DNA from: VRUE01 sp963718775
Lineage (GTDB): Bacteria > Actinomycetota > Thermoleophilia > Solirubrobacterales > 70-9
Assembly: GCA_963718775.1 (NCBI GenBank)
Contig: OY970377.1
Location: forward strand, 1,736,001 to 1,800,000
Direction of reading: 5' to 3'
DNA: 64,000 nt
Shown here: positions 35,552 to 44,639 of the stretch, one piece after another
How positions within the stretch are numbered: the first letter of the stretch is position 1
Layout of the letters: every line of letters begins with the position of its first letter
Program-made: the position numbers and the translations under genes
The notes under the pieces: model-generated
What the model was told of the DNA's origin: nothing
What the model saw: the letters and a program-made list of their open reading frames with translations, nothing else
Database searches by the model: none

Positions 35552-37500
35552 TAAGTACCCGTCACAGCGACTGGTCTTGAGCTGGCTTGCTTGTATGGCC
35601 AGTTGGCCTGGGCCGGGGTGAAGGCGCGGAACTGGAAGCGGGCGCCGCGGCTGTCGTCGTCGGCGAAGCGGTAGGCGTAGCGGAAGCGGCCCTGCGCGTC
35701 GGTGCGCAGCGAGCGGAAGCCGCTCCAGGGCTGTCCCGGCAGACGGAACTGCAGCTGCACGATCTTGCCGTCGGCCGGCACCGTCGCCCCTTCCGCGCCG
35801 ACCTTGCCGCGGAAGACGATCGGCCGCCCCCCGACCTTCGCAACTGGCGAGGAGACCGCCATGCGCATGCCGCTGCGCACGGTCAGCCTCGCCGGCTTGC
35901 TGCGCGCGCCGCGCAGGGTCGCCGTCGGCGCTGCCACCGCGATGATCTCGCGGCTGGGGCCGGGTCGCAGCCGGACGCTGAACTCCCCGCCCGCCCCGGT
36001 CCTGACCGTGGAGACGCGCTGTGCCGGCGAGGCGCCCACCTCGAAGCGCTCGATCACCTGCACCGGCATTCCGCCCAGCCCCGTCCTGCGTCCAGCGATG
36101 AGCTCACCGCTGAAAGACATCCCGCGCCCGTAAGGCACTGCCCGCCGGCCCAGGCTCGCTGAGAGGGTCGTCGCGACCTTGAGGGGGTTGCGCAGCCGCA
36201 TCGGCGAGCCGTTGGCGCGGCTCGCGGTCGAGTTCGAGTTCCCGGCCAGGTCGTAGACGGCGGCCCGGAACTCGTACTCCCCGGGCGGGTATGCCTCGGA
36301 GTCCCAGCGGGCACGCAGGGTCCCCGCGGCGAGCTCCGTCGGCAGCCGCTCGAAGCGCTCGGCCGTGCCGGCCCTGCGGACAGCGATCGAGGCGCGCGAG
36401 CGGTCCAATCCCGAGAGCGCGTCCGCGGCGTGCGCCTCGATCCGCTCGGGGTCGCCGGGGTCCTGGGCGCCCGCGAAGGAGAGGTGTGGCGCATCGCGGT
36501 CGATCCGGACCAGCGCCGTCGCTGGGGCATTGTGAGGCCAGCCATTGGCAATGCCGCCGTCGGCGACGTTGCCGGCCGCGTCGCGGGCGTAGTAGGCGAT
36601 TGTGTGGACTCCCGAGCCGATCACGGGGGCGGAGACCGTGGCGCCCGAGGCAACTACCGGCGAGCCGCCATCGATCCGAATTGCCGTGAACGGCCCGTTT
36701 GCTCCGGCTGCCGCCATCCCCGACGCGGTGTCGGTCGCCTCGGCCCGCAGGGTCAGCGGCTGGTTCGACCAACCCTCGGCGAGTCCGGTCAGTCGCGTGA
36801 CCGGGTCGGTCTTGTCGACCTTCAGGATCGTCTCGGCGGCGACGCTGGAGCGCATGCCCGAGCCGGAGACCGCGACCGCGCCGAGGTAGCTCGTTCCCTC
36901 GGGGAGAGCGACGATCGTCAGCGCATCGGCGCCGGCGCGCAGGTCCGTCTCCGCTTCGCTGCAGGTGTATTTACCGGCGCAGGGTGCGATGCCTGGCGCA
37001 GTGGCGATTGCGACGGCATAGCCGCGGATGCCCGAGATCGGCTCGGGACCCGCGGGCAGGCCGAGATGAAGCGTGTAGGGGAAGGCGGTGCGGCCGATCC
37101 AGCCGGTCGCGGACTGAGGGCTGACCTGTCCCGGCGCGCCATCGTCGAAGCGCAGCTTCACGCTGCCCGCTGGGCCCTCGTTGCCATCCATGTCTTCTAG
37201 CCGGACCTCGGCGGTATAGATGTCGGCGATGGCCGGCACGAACAGGTGCTGGATCGAGGTTGCCGGCCAGCCGATCGTCGTCTCGCCAAGCACCACCTGT
37301 CCGGATGAGCTGAGCAGGCGGTAGTGGACCGCGGCCACGCCGGGCGGATTGTCCCAGCGCACCGCGAAGCTCCGCTCCGCGTGCCAGCTTTCTTCGCCGC
37401 CGTCGACGCTCAGGTCGTGGGGTTGAAAGGCGGCGCTCGCCAGTGGCGCGCCGGCAAGCAGCACAGCGACGACGGCAGTCACGAGCTTGACCGTCCTCAT
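35551..37500 (-). CDS. Secreted multi-domain Ig-like protein, partner of the sigma/anti-sigma protein
   Basis: A 649-residue exported protein with signal MRTVKLVTAVVAVLLAGAPL. It consists of several beta-sandwich modules with bacterial Ig-like or triple-tyrosine-type phrases (HYRLLSSSGQVVLGET, DAAGNVADGG, YDLAGNSNST) and two C-terminal modules with VPYGRGMSFSGELIAGRRTG and GRPIVFRGKVGAEG that resemble carboxypeptidase-regulatory or Big-type folds. No catalytic motif is visible. Its ATG overlaps the stop of the sigma/anti-sigma gene (ATGA at 37500-37497), so it may be the surface output or the sensed partner of that regulator. Confidence 0.75.
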   Translation of the reverse strand: MRTVKLVTAVVAVLLAGAPLASAAFQPHDLSVDGGEESWHAERSFAVRWDNPPGVAAVHYRLLSSSGQVVLGETTIGWPATSIQHLFVPAIADIYTAEVRLEDMDGNEGPAGSVKLRFDDGAPGQVSPQSATGWIGRTAFPYTLHLGLPAGPEPISGIRGYAVAIATAPGIAPCAGKYTCSEAETDLRAGADALTIVALPEGTSYLGAVAVSGSGMRSSVAAETILKVDKTDPVTRLTGLAEGWSNQPLTLRAEATDTASGMAAAGANGPFTAIRIDGGSPVVASGATVSAPVIGSGVHTIAYYARDAAGNVADGGIANGWPHNAPATALVRIDRDAPHLSFAGAQDPGDPERIEAHAADALSGLDRSRASIAVRRAGTAERFERLPTELAAGTLRARWDSEAYPPGEYEFRAAVYDLAGNSNSTASRANGSPMRLRNPLKVATTLSASLGRRAVPYGRGMSFSGELIAGRRTGLGGMPVQVIERFEVGASPAQRVSTVRTGAGGEFSVRLRPGPSREIIAVAAPTATLRGARSKPARLTVRSGMRMAVSSPVAKVGGRPIVFRGKVGAEGATVPADGKIVQLQFRLPGQPWSGFRSLRTDAQGRFRYAYRFADDDSRGARFQFRAFTPAQANWPYKQASSRPVAVTGT

Positions 37501-38786
37501 GGGCCGAACTCCCCGGCGGCAGAGCCACTCGATGCGCTCGAGCTTTCCCCTGCGCTCGATGGCGGCGGGGCTGCTGGCGCCGGTGGCGCTTCGTATTCGG
37601 TCGTGCCGACAACTTCCGCGCTCGCCTCGACTTCCGGTGCTGGCGACGCTTCGGGGACGGGCTGCGGCTGCGATGCAGGCTTCTCGGGCGGCGAGGCCGG
37701 TTCGGGCTGGGACGCCTGGCCCGTCGACGTTTCTTCGGGCGTCTCCAGGCTACGCACGATCGCTGGCGTGCGCTGCCGATCGGGGCCCAGGTCCAGTGGC
37801 GCCGGAACTACTCCGGTCGCCACGCAGGCGGTGGTCACGCCGGCCGCCCCGGCGCAGAGCGTCAGCAGCTTCGCCAGGGTGAGGGCGCCAGCGCCCCGCG
37901 CCCCGCCAGCCGCGGCGATCTGGGCCGTTGAGTCGCCGCCGCCGATCCCCGGCAGCCGCGACCCCAGCCCGGCGAAGAGGTCGTGTGCTCGCTCGAGCAG
38001 GGAACGGGAAGCCGGCAGGGTTGGCAGAGCGACGGCGATCCGCGGCGCTGCTCGATAGGCGCGCATCGTCGAGCGGCAGTGGGCGCAGGCGCGCAGATGC
38101 TCGCGCACCGTGGTCGCCTCGTCGTGACTTGCCTCGCCGTCGCAGAAGGCCGAGAGCAGCGGCCGCAGCTCCCGACAGCGACTGCCGTCCTCGCTGCTGG
38201 AGAGCAGTTTGCGGAAGCGGTCACGCCCCTCGGCCAGGACGCGATTGACTTTTGTCTGGCTGAAGCCGGTCATCTCGCCGATCTCGGCGTAGGAGTAGCC
38301 CTCGGCGAGCAGGGTCAGGGCGCGCAGCTCGGCCGGCTTCAGGGTCCCCAGCGCCTCGCGGCTGCGGGAGACCAGCTCACGCCGCTCCGCCAGCTCGTCG
38401 GGGCCATCGCCGCACGCCGGGATCAGCGCCACCGGGTCGGCGCCACCACCGTCGCGAGCAGCGGGCGGGCGGCGTCCCAGCAGCCGCTCGCGGCTCTCGC
38501 GCAGCGCCAGCGCCTCGTGCTTGGTCACGGTTTGGGTCCAGCGGATCAGCTCGCGCAGGTCGGTGGTCGGCGCTTTGGTGAGGACGATCTCGAGGGCCCG
38601 CTGGTAGGCGTCCTCGGCGTCCTCGGCATCCAGCGAGTAGCGCCGGGCTGTGCGCTTCAGCGCCGCTTCATGCCGGGCGACTATTTCCACAGCTGCGCGC
38701 TTGCGAGCGGCATCGGTGGCTGGCGGCACGGCGCCTGCCCGCCGCCGTTCCGGGCCTGCCGTCGTCGATCGCCGTCCCTGGCTCAT
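37497..38786 (-). CDS. ECF-type sigma factor fused to a zinc-finger anti-sigma domain and membrane helix
   Basis: A 429-residue protein from the ATG at 38786 with AGGGGAG upstream; the longer open frame lacks such a signal. Sigma region 2 is near residues 35-100 (EAALKRTARRYSLDAEDAED, RELIRWTQTVTKHEALAL) and region 4 near 135-190 (GTLKPAELRALTLLAEGYSY, EIGEMTGFSQTKVNRVLAEG). It is followed by a ZAS-type zinc finger (REHLRACAHCRS, H-x3-C-x2-C, with the earlier His in SHDEATT), a possible membrane helix (TLAKLLTLCAGAAGVTTACV) and a ~100-residue Pro/Glu/Ser-rich outer tail. Sigma and anti-sigma are normally separate. The fusion suggests control by cleavage or unfolding at the membrane. Confidence 0.82.
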   Translation of the reverse strand: MSQGRRSTTAGPERRRAGAVPPATDAARKRAAVEIVARHEAALKRTARRYSLDAEDAEDAYQRALEIVLTKAPTTDLRELIRWTQTVTKHEALALRESRERLLGRRPPAARDGGGADPVALIPACGDGPDELAERRELVSRSREALGTLKPAELRALTLLAEGYSYAEIGEMTGFSQTKVNRVLAEGRDRFRKLLSSSEDGSRCRELRPLLSAFCDGEASHDEATTVREHLRACAHCRSTMRAYRAAPRIAVALPTLPASRSLLERAHDLFAGLGSRLPGIGGGDSTAQIAAAGGARGAGALTLAKLLTLCAGAAGVTTACVATGVVPAPLDLGPDRQRTPAIVRSLETPEETSTGQASQPEPASPPEKPASQPQPVPEASPAPEVEASAEVVGTTEYEAPPAPAAPPPSSAGESSSASSGSAAGEFGP

Positions 38787-38959
38787 TTGCTGAACTCCCC
38801 TGCAGTGGTTCAGATTTGCGGTCCAAACATGCCAAGCCAATGGCGCGGCCCCGGCGAGTTCTCCCCCCGGCTGGACGCTTGACCGGGCACGGTTCCCGCA
38901 AATTGCGTCAAACACGCCACTGACACGGCTCCTACGGCCGGCCGATAGCATCAGCGGCA

Positions 38960-39907
38960 ATGAGCACTTGTGTAGTCACCGGCGGCGCCGGCTTTCTCGG
39001 TTCCCATCTCTGCGAGCACCTGCTCGGCGAGGGGCATCGGGTGATTTGCATCGACAACCTCGAGACCGGCTCGCTGCAGAACATCGAGCACATCCGCGAT
39101 TCGGCCTTCGAGTTCCGCCACATCGACATCACCGACTACGTCGACATCCCCGAGGAGGTCGACTTCGTCTACCACCTCGCTTCGCCGGCGAGCCCGATCG
39201 ATTACCTGCGCCTGCCGCTGCACACGCTCAAGGTCGGTTCGCACGGCACTCATCACATGCTCGGCGTCGCCAAGTTCAAGCGGGCCCGCTTCCTGCTCGC
39301 CTCGACCAGCGAGGTCTACGGCGACCCCAAGGTGCATCCCCAGACCGAGGACTACTGGGGCCACGTCAACCCGATCGGCCCGCGCGGCGTCTACGACGAG
39401 GCCAAGCGCTACGCCGAGGCGCTGACGATGGCCTACCACCGCCAGCAGGGTGTCGACACCTCGATCGTCCGCATCTTCAATACCTACGGGCCGCGCATGC
39501 GCGCCCACGACGGCCGGGCGATTCCGACCTTCCTGCGGCAGGCGCTCAAGGACCGGCCGCTGACCGTCTTTGGCGATGGGGAGCAGACGCGCAGCTTCTG
39601 TTACGTCGACGACTTGATTCGCGGCATCGTCGGGCTCGCCGAGTCGGACGCGCACTCGCCGGTCAACATCGGCAACCCCAACGAGTTCACGCTGCTGGAA
39701 CTGGCCAAGGCCGTGATCGAGGTGACCGAGTCGCGCTCGGAGATCATCTTCGAGCCGCTGCCCGTCGACGATCCCCAGCAGCGCCGTCCCGACATCGGCC
39801 GCGCCCGCGACCTGCTCGGCTGGGCGCCGAGCGTCGAGCTGCGCGACGGCCTGCGGATGACGATCGATCAGGCCGGCGTGGAGAGGCTCGCGGGAGCTTC
39901 GGACTGA
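38960..39907 (+). CDS. UDP-glucuronate decarboxylase-like NAD-dependent epimerase/dehydratase
   Basis: A 315-residue extended SDR. The NAD motif is VVTGGAGFLGSHLCEHLL at the N-terminus. The catalytic Tyr-x3-Lys is GVYDEAKRYAEAL, and the phrases SPASPIDYLRLPLHTLKVGS, NTYGPRMRAHDGRAIP and GDGEQTRSFCYVDD are very close to the UXS family, which makes UDP-xylose from UDP-glucuronate. A dTDP-glucose 4,6-dehydratase-like role is less likely. It probably feeds surface polysaccharide. No other sugar gene is adjacent; it is divergent from the sigma/anti-sigma gene across 173 bases. Confidence 0.85.
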   Translation: MSTCVVTGGAGFLGSHLCEHLLGEGHRVICIDNLETGSLQNIEHIRDSAFEFRHIDITDYVDIPEEVDFVYHLASPASPIDYLRLPLHTLKVGSHGTHHMLGVAKFKRARFLLASTSEVYGDPKVHPQTEDYWGHVNPIGPRGVYDEAKRYAEALTMAYHRQQGVDTSIVRIFNTYGPRMRAHDGRAIPTFLRQALKDRPLTVFGDGEQTRSFCYVDDLIRGIVGLAESDAHSPVNIGNPNEFTLLELAKAVIEVTESRSEIIFEPLPVDDPQQRRPDIGRARDLLGWAPSVELRDGLRMTIDQAGVERLAGASD

Positions 39908-39954
39908 GCGTTGTAGGGGCGTCGGGCGTGCGGCCTAGCCACTGGTCCCTAGCT

Positions 39955-41322
39955 TTAGGCAGCGATTTGGGCGGGGGCGGGGGAGCCGGCGCTGTAGAAG
40001 GCGAGCGAGGTGGGCACGTTGGTCAGCTCGCCGCGCAGGGCGGTGAGCGTGCGGTTCGCAGCCGTCTCCGCCGGCCAGCCGTAACGCCCGATCAACGCCT
40101 CCGAGCCGTGCTTGTCGGGGGCGCCCACCGTCGACTCGGTCAGCGTGCCTGCCAGCGCCGTCATGCCGCGGCAGAAGTCCTCCTCCTCCCAGTTCACCCT
40201 GCCCTCGGCGTCGATCTCGACGAAGCCGTTCTCGGCGAGGAAGCTGAGTTCGAGGTAGGCGGACCCGCAGTCGCCGTAGTGCCATGGCCCGCGGCGCATG
40301 TAGTGGAGCAGCTCGGCGATGTGGGTGGCGGCCATCTCAAGCCGGCTGGTTTCGGCGATCTCGAGCCAGGGCTCGGAGATCGTCAGCAGGAAGCCGTAGA
40401 CGTTGGCGATCGCCTCCTGCAGCATCATGAACGGCTCGACGCCGAGCGTGTCCATCCAGCTGTAGTCGGTGCCGCCGACGATCAGGTTGTGGCCGTGGTC
40501 ATGGCCACGGATCCAGGGCAGCAGCGTCGCTTCGATTTCGACGTCGCCGGCGCGTCGCGGTCCCTCGAGCAGCGCTTCGGCAAGCGGGGTCGTGATCAGC
40601 GAGTAGCGCGCCAGATGGACGTTGCGCAGGTAGAGAGTGCGCTGTTCGCGCAGCGGCAGATCGTCGACGCCTTCGTCCTCGGGGAGGAAGTAGGCGAAGT
40701 GCTTGGGGTGCCCGGCTGCCTCGCCAGCGGAGGCGATCAGGTCGGTGACGTTGAACGGCAGGGCGAAGTCGAGCTTCAGATCGGGGGTGTCGAGGTCGTG
40801 GCGAAGCTCCTCGAGGGCGTCCTCGAGGGCCGCGTCGAGACTGTCCAGCATGATCTGGAAGCGGTCGTTGCGAGTCGCGGCGATGAACGAGTGCAGCGGC
40901 TCACGCGTCTTCGGCCGCCAGGTGCAGAGCGGTCCGCAGACGACCTCGAGGGCCGGCGAGACGCCCCGCGAGGCGATCTCGAGGGTCGTTTCCTTGTGAC
41001 CGGCTCTGCCGGCCAGCGCCCTGGCGCGCATGCGGATCAGGGTTGCGCTCTCATCGTCGACCAGCTGGGCCAGCTCACGCAGATCCTCGGCCATCTCACC
41101 GCGCAGCGCCGAGGCGCAGAGGCTCGAGACGGCGTCCCCGTTCGAGGTCTGCAGGCTGCGCATCGCGTCGCTCTGGGCGGCGAGGCTGAGCAGCAGCGGC
41201 ATCACCTCCTCGACGTTCGCCAGCGGCGCCTCGAGGCGTACATGGCCGACGCTGTGCTGGTCGTCGAGCGGCCAGAACGGCGACAGAAGCTGCGGGGCAT
41301 TGCGACTGGCTAGCTGCGACAT
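39955..41322 (-). CDS. Unrecognised ~455-residue protein with His-rich metal-site-like motifs
   Basis: From the ATG at 41322 (GGAGGGGGAG upstream) the protein has 455 residues and no signal peptide. I do not recognise a family. Notable are PWIRGHDHGHNLIVGG, an H-x-H-x-H-like cluster, and a helical block AATHIAELLHYMRRGPWHYG followed by DCGSAYLELSFLAENGFVEI. Together these could form a metal site of an oxygenase or hydrolase, but that is inference. The upstream 41400-41460 stretch is unusually A+T-rich for this window and probably holds its promoter (TTGCAT, 17 bases, TAGCTT on the - strand is one candidate). Confidence 0.65.
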   Translation of the reverse strand: MSQLASRNAPQLLSPFWPLDDQHSVGHVRLEAPLANVEEVMPLLLSLAAQSDAMRSLQTSNGDAVSSLCASALRGEMAEDLRELAQLVDDESATLIRMRARALAGRAGHKETTLEIASRGVSPALEVVCGPLCTWRPKTREPLHSFIAATRNDRFQIMLDSLDAALEDALEELRHDLDTPDLKLDFALPFNVTDLIASAGEAAGHPKHFAYFLPEDEGVDDLPLREQRTLYLRNVHLARYSLITTPLAEALLEGPRRAGDVEIEATLLPWIRGHDHGHNLIVGGTDYSWMDTLGVEPFMMLQEAIANVYGFLLTISEPWLEIAETSRLEMAATHIAELLHYMRRGPWHYGDCGSAYLELSFLAENGFVEIDAEGRVNWEEEDFCRGMTALAGTLTESTVGAPDKHGSEALIGRYGWPAETAANRTLTALRGELTNVPTSLAFYSAGSPAPAQIAA

Positions 41323-41485
41323 CTCCCTACTCCCCCTCCTGCATGGCTCGGCGCCATGCGCGCTTGAGTCCACGGTCTCCGGCCCAGCCCACCTCGGCTA
41401 ATCCGGTACGGGCGAAGCTACAGAATGGAACGTCTTAATGCAACCTAAAATCTTTAGTAATTAAGATCTGATCCGCCCGGAGATG

Positions 41486-41514
41486 AGAGAGGGCGGCCAC
41501 TGGCCGCCCTCTCT
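41486..41514 (-). terminator. Intrinsic terminator of the HtaA-like gene
   Basis: A perfect 14-bp stem (41486-41499 with 41501-41514) with a single central base, 22 bases beyond the stop of the - strand HtaA-like gene. Confidence 0.8.
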
Positions 41515-41536
41515 GCAATTCGGATCTCGTTTTGCG

Positions 41537-42802
41537 CTACTGCGTCTGTGCCGTGAACGAGAAGACGCCGAGCGGATCGCCAGCGGCGAACTTTTCCTGC
41601 GCTTCCATCGTCGCTTTTTCGATCGGGTCGATGAACACCGAGTTCAGCGTTTCGGCCGTTACGGCCTGCAGCGTCGCCGAGGCGTTCTGAACGCTGACCG
41701 TCCGCGTGGTCGGGTCGGAGACGATCGTCGCTCCGGTCAGCTGGATGTCGGCGATCGAGGCACGTCCCAGATTGCCCCTGTTCAGTTCCGCATTTTTGTC
41801 GTTCTGGATCGTCACTTCCACGGTGGCCGTCTTCGCGCTCAGGTCGACCCAGATGTTGCCCATGGTGAGGACGGTGGTCCCCTGCCCGACCGCTTCGAGG
41901 CTCTGCGTCAAGGTCAGCCCGCCCGCCGTCTGCAGGATGCCCGCCGCGGCTGTCGGCCCCATCGTGCCGCCGCCGATCGGGAAGGCGACGGTCGGCGGTG
42001 GGCCTGGATCGGTGACAGTCGTCGGTGCGACAGTCGCCAGTTTCACCGCGAATGGGCCGGGTTTCGGTGCTTCGGGCTGCGGGCCCACGTCGTTGAGCTT
42101 TTTCAGCGCCGCGGCGCTGAGGACCAGCGTTGCGTTGCCGCCTGGCAGTACTGCAACCGTTTTCGGCTGCGTTTCGCTGCTCGAGGCGCCGAGTACCTGG
42201 TTGCCCTTGAAGGGCGGCTTGAGGGCCTTGCTGCTCGAGGCTCGCTTGTTGCCCTTGGCTTTGCCTTTCTTCTGGCCGCTGAAGCCGAGCTTCTTGTTCA
42301 GCTGCTTGGCGGCCTTGCCGGTCAGCTTCAGCGAGGCGATGCTGATGTTGGCGCCGAAGCCGTTGCGGGCGACGGTCACGCCTTTGACCGAGGCGAACTT
42401 CATGCTCTTGCCGCCGACCTTGGCGGTCAGTGAGCTCGTCGTCGTGTCGAGCACCAGCGTGTTGACCGGAGCGGACTTCTTACCCCGCTTGAACTTGATC
42501 CCGCCGCTGTGTTCGACGCTGCCCTGACCCGTGGTCGGGTCGAGCGAGCCGCCGCTGACCGGCAGGGTCGCGGTGCGGCCTTTGACGGTTCCCGGGCTCA
42601 GCTTGAGCACCTTGACGCCGCTCTTCTTCAGCTTCTTGACGAAGCCCTTGTTGAGCGTCAGCTTCGTCGTGCCGCCGCTCAGCGGGTCGCTCGTGGCCGA
42701 GGCAAGTGGAGCGAGCGCAAGCAGGCCAACCAGCGCCGCTACGGTCGCGATCACTGACAGCATCGTCCCCCTGCCCTTGAGCGGCTGGGTCACATCCTTC
42801 AT
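41537..42802 (-). CDS. Secreted HtaA-like domain protein
   Basis: A 421-residue exported protein. GGAGG lies 6 bases before the ATG at 42802, and the signal helix is MLSVIATVAALVGLLALAPL. Two beta-rich repeats each carry the HtaA-type phrase: GSLDPTTGQGSVEHSGGIKF near residue 85 and GGTMGPTAAAGILQTAGGLT near residue 275. A Lys-rich linker (SGQKKGKAKGNKRASSSKAL) joins them. Corynebacterial HtaA binds haem; the axial Tyr and His cannot be confirmed here, and actinobacterial HtaA-like proteins may have other ligands. It is divergent from the methylmalonyl-CoA mutase gene and ends at a strong terminator. Confidence 0.75.
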   Translation of the reverse strand: MKDVTQPLKGRGTMLSVIATVAALVGLLALAPLASATSDPLSGGTTKLTLNKGFVKKLKKSGVKVLKLSPGTVKGRTATLPVSGGSLDPTTGQGSVEHSGGIKFKRGKKSAPVNTLVLDTTTSSLTAKVGGKSMKFASVKGVTVARNGFGANISIASLKLTGKAAKQLNKKLGFSGQKKGKAKGNKRASSSKALKPPFKGNQVLGASSSETQPKTVAVLPGGNATLVLSAAALKKLNDVGPQPEAPKPGPFAVKLATVAPTTVTDPGPPPTVAFPIGGGTMGPTAAAGILQTAGGLTLTQSLEAVGQGTTVLTMGNIWVDLSAKTATVEVTIQNDKNAELNRGNLGRASIADIQLTGATIVSDPTTRTVSVQNASATLQAVTAETLNSVFIDPIEKATMEAQEKFAAGDPLGVFSFTAQTQ

Positions 42803-42943
42803 ATCGATCCTCCGTTTGCTGCCGCCCCCTGCTGCCCCTCATGGCGACTTACGGCAAGTCGATTACAGCCAAGATTATTCCCGGCACGTGCTTGTACAAA
42901 CCGTATTAGGCCGCATTGTTCCGCTCCCCCATATTCTGTTGCC

Positions 42944-44569
42944 ATGGCCACCGAAGAGACCCACCGCACGATTGCCCCGCTCATCGGGCCCGACGACGAG
43001 CGCGTCTTCACCGACTCGGGCATTGAGATCGAGCGCGTCTACGACGAGAACGACGTCGCTTCCGGCCTCGAGGAGCGCCTCGGCGAGCCTGGCGCGCCGC
43101 CCTTCACCCGGGGGATCCACGAGGGCATGTACCGCGACCGGCTCTGGACGATGCGCCAGTACGCCGGCTTCGCCACCCCCGAGGACACCAACGAGCGCTA
43201 CCGCTACCTGATCGAGCACGGCTCCACCGGCCTCTCGATGGCTTTCGACCTGCCGACCCAGCTCGGCCGCGACTCCGACGACCCGCTCTGCAACGGCGAG
43301 GTCGGCCGCACCGGCGTCCCGATCGACACGATCGAGGACATGCGGATCTGCTTCGACCAGATCCCGCTCGACAGCGTCTCGACCTCGATGACGATCAATG
43401 CTCCGGCGGCGATCCTGCTGCTGCTCTACGAGCTGGTCGGCGAGGAACAGGGGGTGCCCTCCGAGAAGCTGCGCGGCACCGTCCAGAACGACGTCCTCAA
43501 GGAGTACATGGCGCGCGGCAACTACATCTACCCGCCCGTGCCGACGATGCGTCTGACCACCGACATCTTCGAGTACTGCCACCAGAACGTGCCGAAGTGG
43601 AACACGATCTCGATTTCCGGGTACCACATCCGCGAGAAGGGCTGTTCGGCCGTGCAGGAGGTGGCTTTCACGCTGTCCAACGCGATCGCTTACGTCGAAG
43701 CAGCGCTCGAGCGGGGCCTCAAGATCGACGAGTTTGCCCCCCGCCTCGCCTTCTTCTTCAACGGCCACAACCAGGTCTTCCAGGAGATCGCCAAGTTCCG
43801 CGCCGTGCGGCGGATGTGGGCGAAGATCGTCGAGGAGCGCTTCGGGGCAAAGGACCCGAACTCGATGAAGATCCGCTTCCACACCCAGACCGGGGGGGTG
43901 ACGCTGCAAGCCCAGCAGCCCGAGGTCAACATCATCCGCGTCGCCCTACAGGGCTTTGCCGCGGTTTGCGGCGGCACCCAGAGCCTGCACACCAACGGCT
44001 TCGACGAGGCGCTGGCGCTGCCCACCGAGCGTTCCGCCCGAATCGCTCTACGCACCCAGCAGGTGCTCGCCCACGAGTCCGGCGCCGCCGACACCGTCGA
44101 CCCCTTCGCCGGCTCCTACTTCGTCGAGTCGCTGACCGACGAGGTCGAACTGCGCTCCTGGGAGCTGATGGAGAAGGTCGAAGAGCTCGGCGGCTCGGTC
44201 GAGGCGCTGGAGTTCATGCAGCGCGAGATCGAGGAGTCGGCGCACTCCTACCACGAGCGCTACAAGAGCGGCCAGGACATCATCGTCGGCGTCAACAAGT
44301 ACGTCACCGACCAGGTCGACGACGTCGACATCCTCCGCGTCGATCCCGAGGCCGAGCAGCGCCAGCTGGCCCGTCTCAAGGCGTTCAAGGAGTCGCGCGA
44401 CAGCGCCGCCGTCGAGGCGCGGCTGGAGACCCTGCGCGACGTCGCCCGCGGCGACGGCAACCTGCTGCAGCCGATCCGCGCCGCCCTCGCCGACAAGGCC
44501 TCGATCGGCGAGGTCTGCGGCGCGATGCGCGACGTCTTCGGCGAGTACAAGGGCGGCGCCTTCTTCTAA
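42944..44569 (+). CDS. mcmA: Methylmalonyl-CoA mutase, large (catalytic) subunit without B12 domain
   Basis: A 541-residue protein covering the substrate-binding barrel of the mutase family (TMRQYAGFATPEDTNERYRY, STGLSMAFDLPTQLGRDSDD, NTISISGYHIREKGCSAVQE, LQAQQPEVNIIRVALQGFAA). The C-terminal B12-binding domain with D-x-H-x-x-G is absent, so a separate small subunit must supply adenosylcobalamin, as in two-gene actinobacterial and archaeal mutases. It interconverts (R)-methylmalonyl-CoA and succinyl-CoA. Together with the carboxylase beta subunit at 46699 it points to a propionyl-CoA pathway. This enzyme needs B12, which gives the riboswitch locus at 1-9 kb a metabolic client. Confidence 0.93.
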   Translation: MATEETHRTIAPLIGPDDERVFTDSGIEIERVYDENDVASGLEERLGEPGAPPFTRGIHEGMYRDRLWTMRQYAGFATPEDTNERYRYLIEHGSTGLSMAFDLPTQLGRDSDDPLCNGEVGRTGVPIDTIEDMRICFDQIPLDSVSTSMTINAPAAILLLLYELVGEEQGVPSEKLRGTVQNDVLKEYMARGNYIYPPVPTMRLTTDIFEYCHQNVPKWNTISISGYHIREKGCSAVQEVAFTLSNAIAYVEAALERGLKIDEFAPRLAFFFNGHNQVFQEIAKFRAVRRMWAKIVEERFGAKDPNSMKIRFHTQTGGVTLQAQQPEVNIIRVALQGFAAVCGGTQSLHTNGFDEALALPTERSARIALRTQQVLAHESGAADTVDPFAGSYFVESLTDEVELRSWELMEKVEELGGSVEALEFMQREIEESAHSYHERYKSGQDIIVGVNKYVTDQVDDVDILRVDPEAEQRQLARLKAFKESRDSAAVEARLETLRDVARGDGNLLQPIRAALADKASIGEVCGAMRDVFGEYKGGAFF

Positions 44570-44595
44570 GGCGGGCCAAGCCGCTCAAGATCGCT

Positions 44596-44639
44596 GAAGC
44601 GAGAGTTGACCCACTTCTGGTGTGGTCAACTCACGCTTC
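44596..44639 (+). repeat. Left hairpin of the AbiEi/DUF559 cassette
   Basis: GAAGCG-A-GAGTTGACC pairs with GGTCAACTC-A-CGCTTC around a 12-base loop CACTTCTGGTGT. Its core (44606-44629) equals the reverse complement of the core of the right hairpin (45549-45572) except for one central base, although the outer stems are unrelated. The stop of the cassette gene (44626) lies inside it. Confidence 0.8.

Noticed and set aside
38885..38925. GGGAACC and CGTCC on the - strand as an ECF sigma promoter for the sigma/anti-sigma gene
   Set aside because: The spacing (about 13-14 bases) is shorter than expected for ECF promoters, so I did not list it.
38968..41313. 781-codon open frame on the + strand
   Set aside because: Covers the epimerase gene in a wrong frame and the antisense of the 39955-41322 gene.
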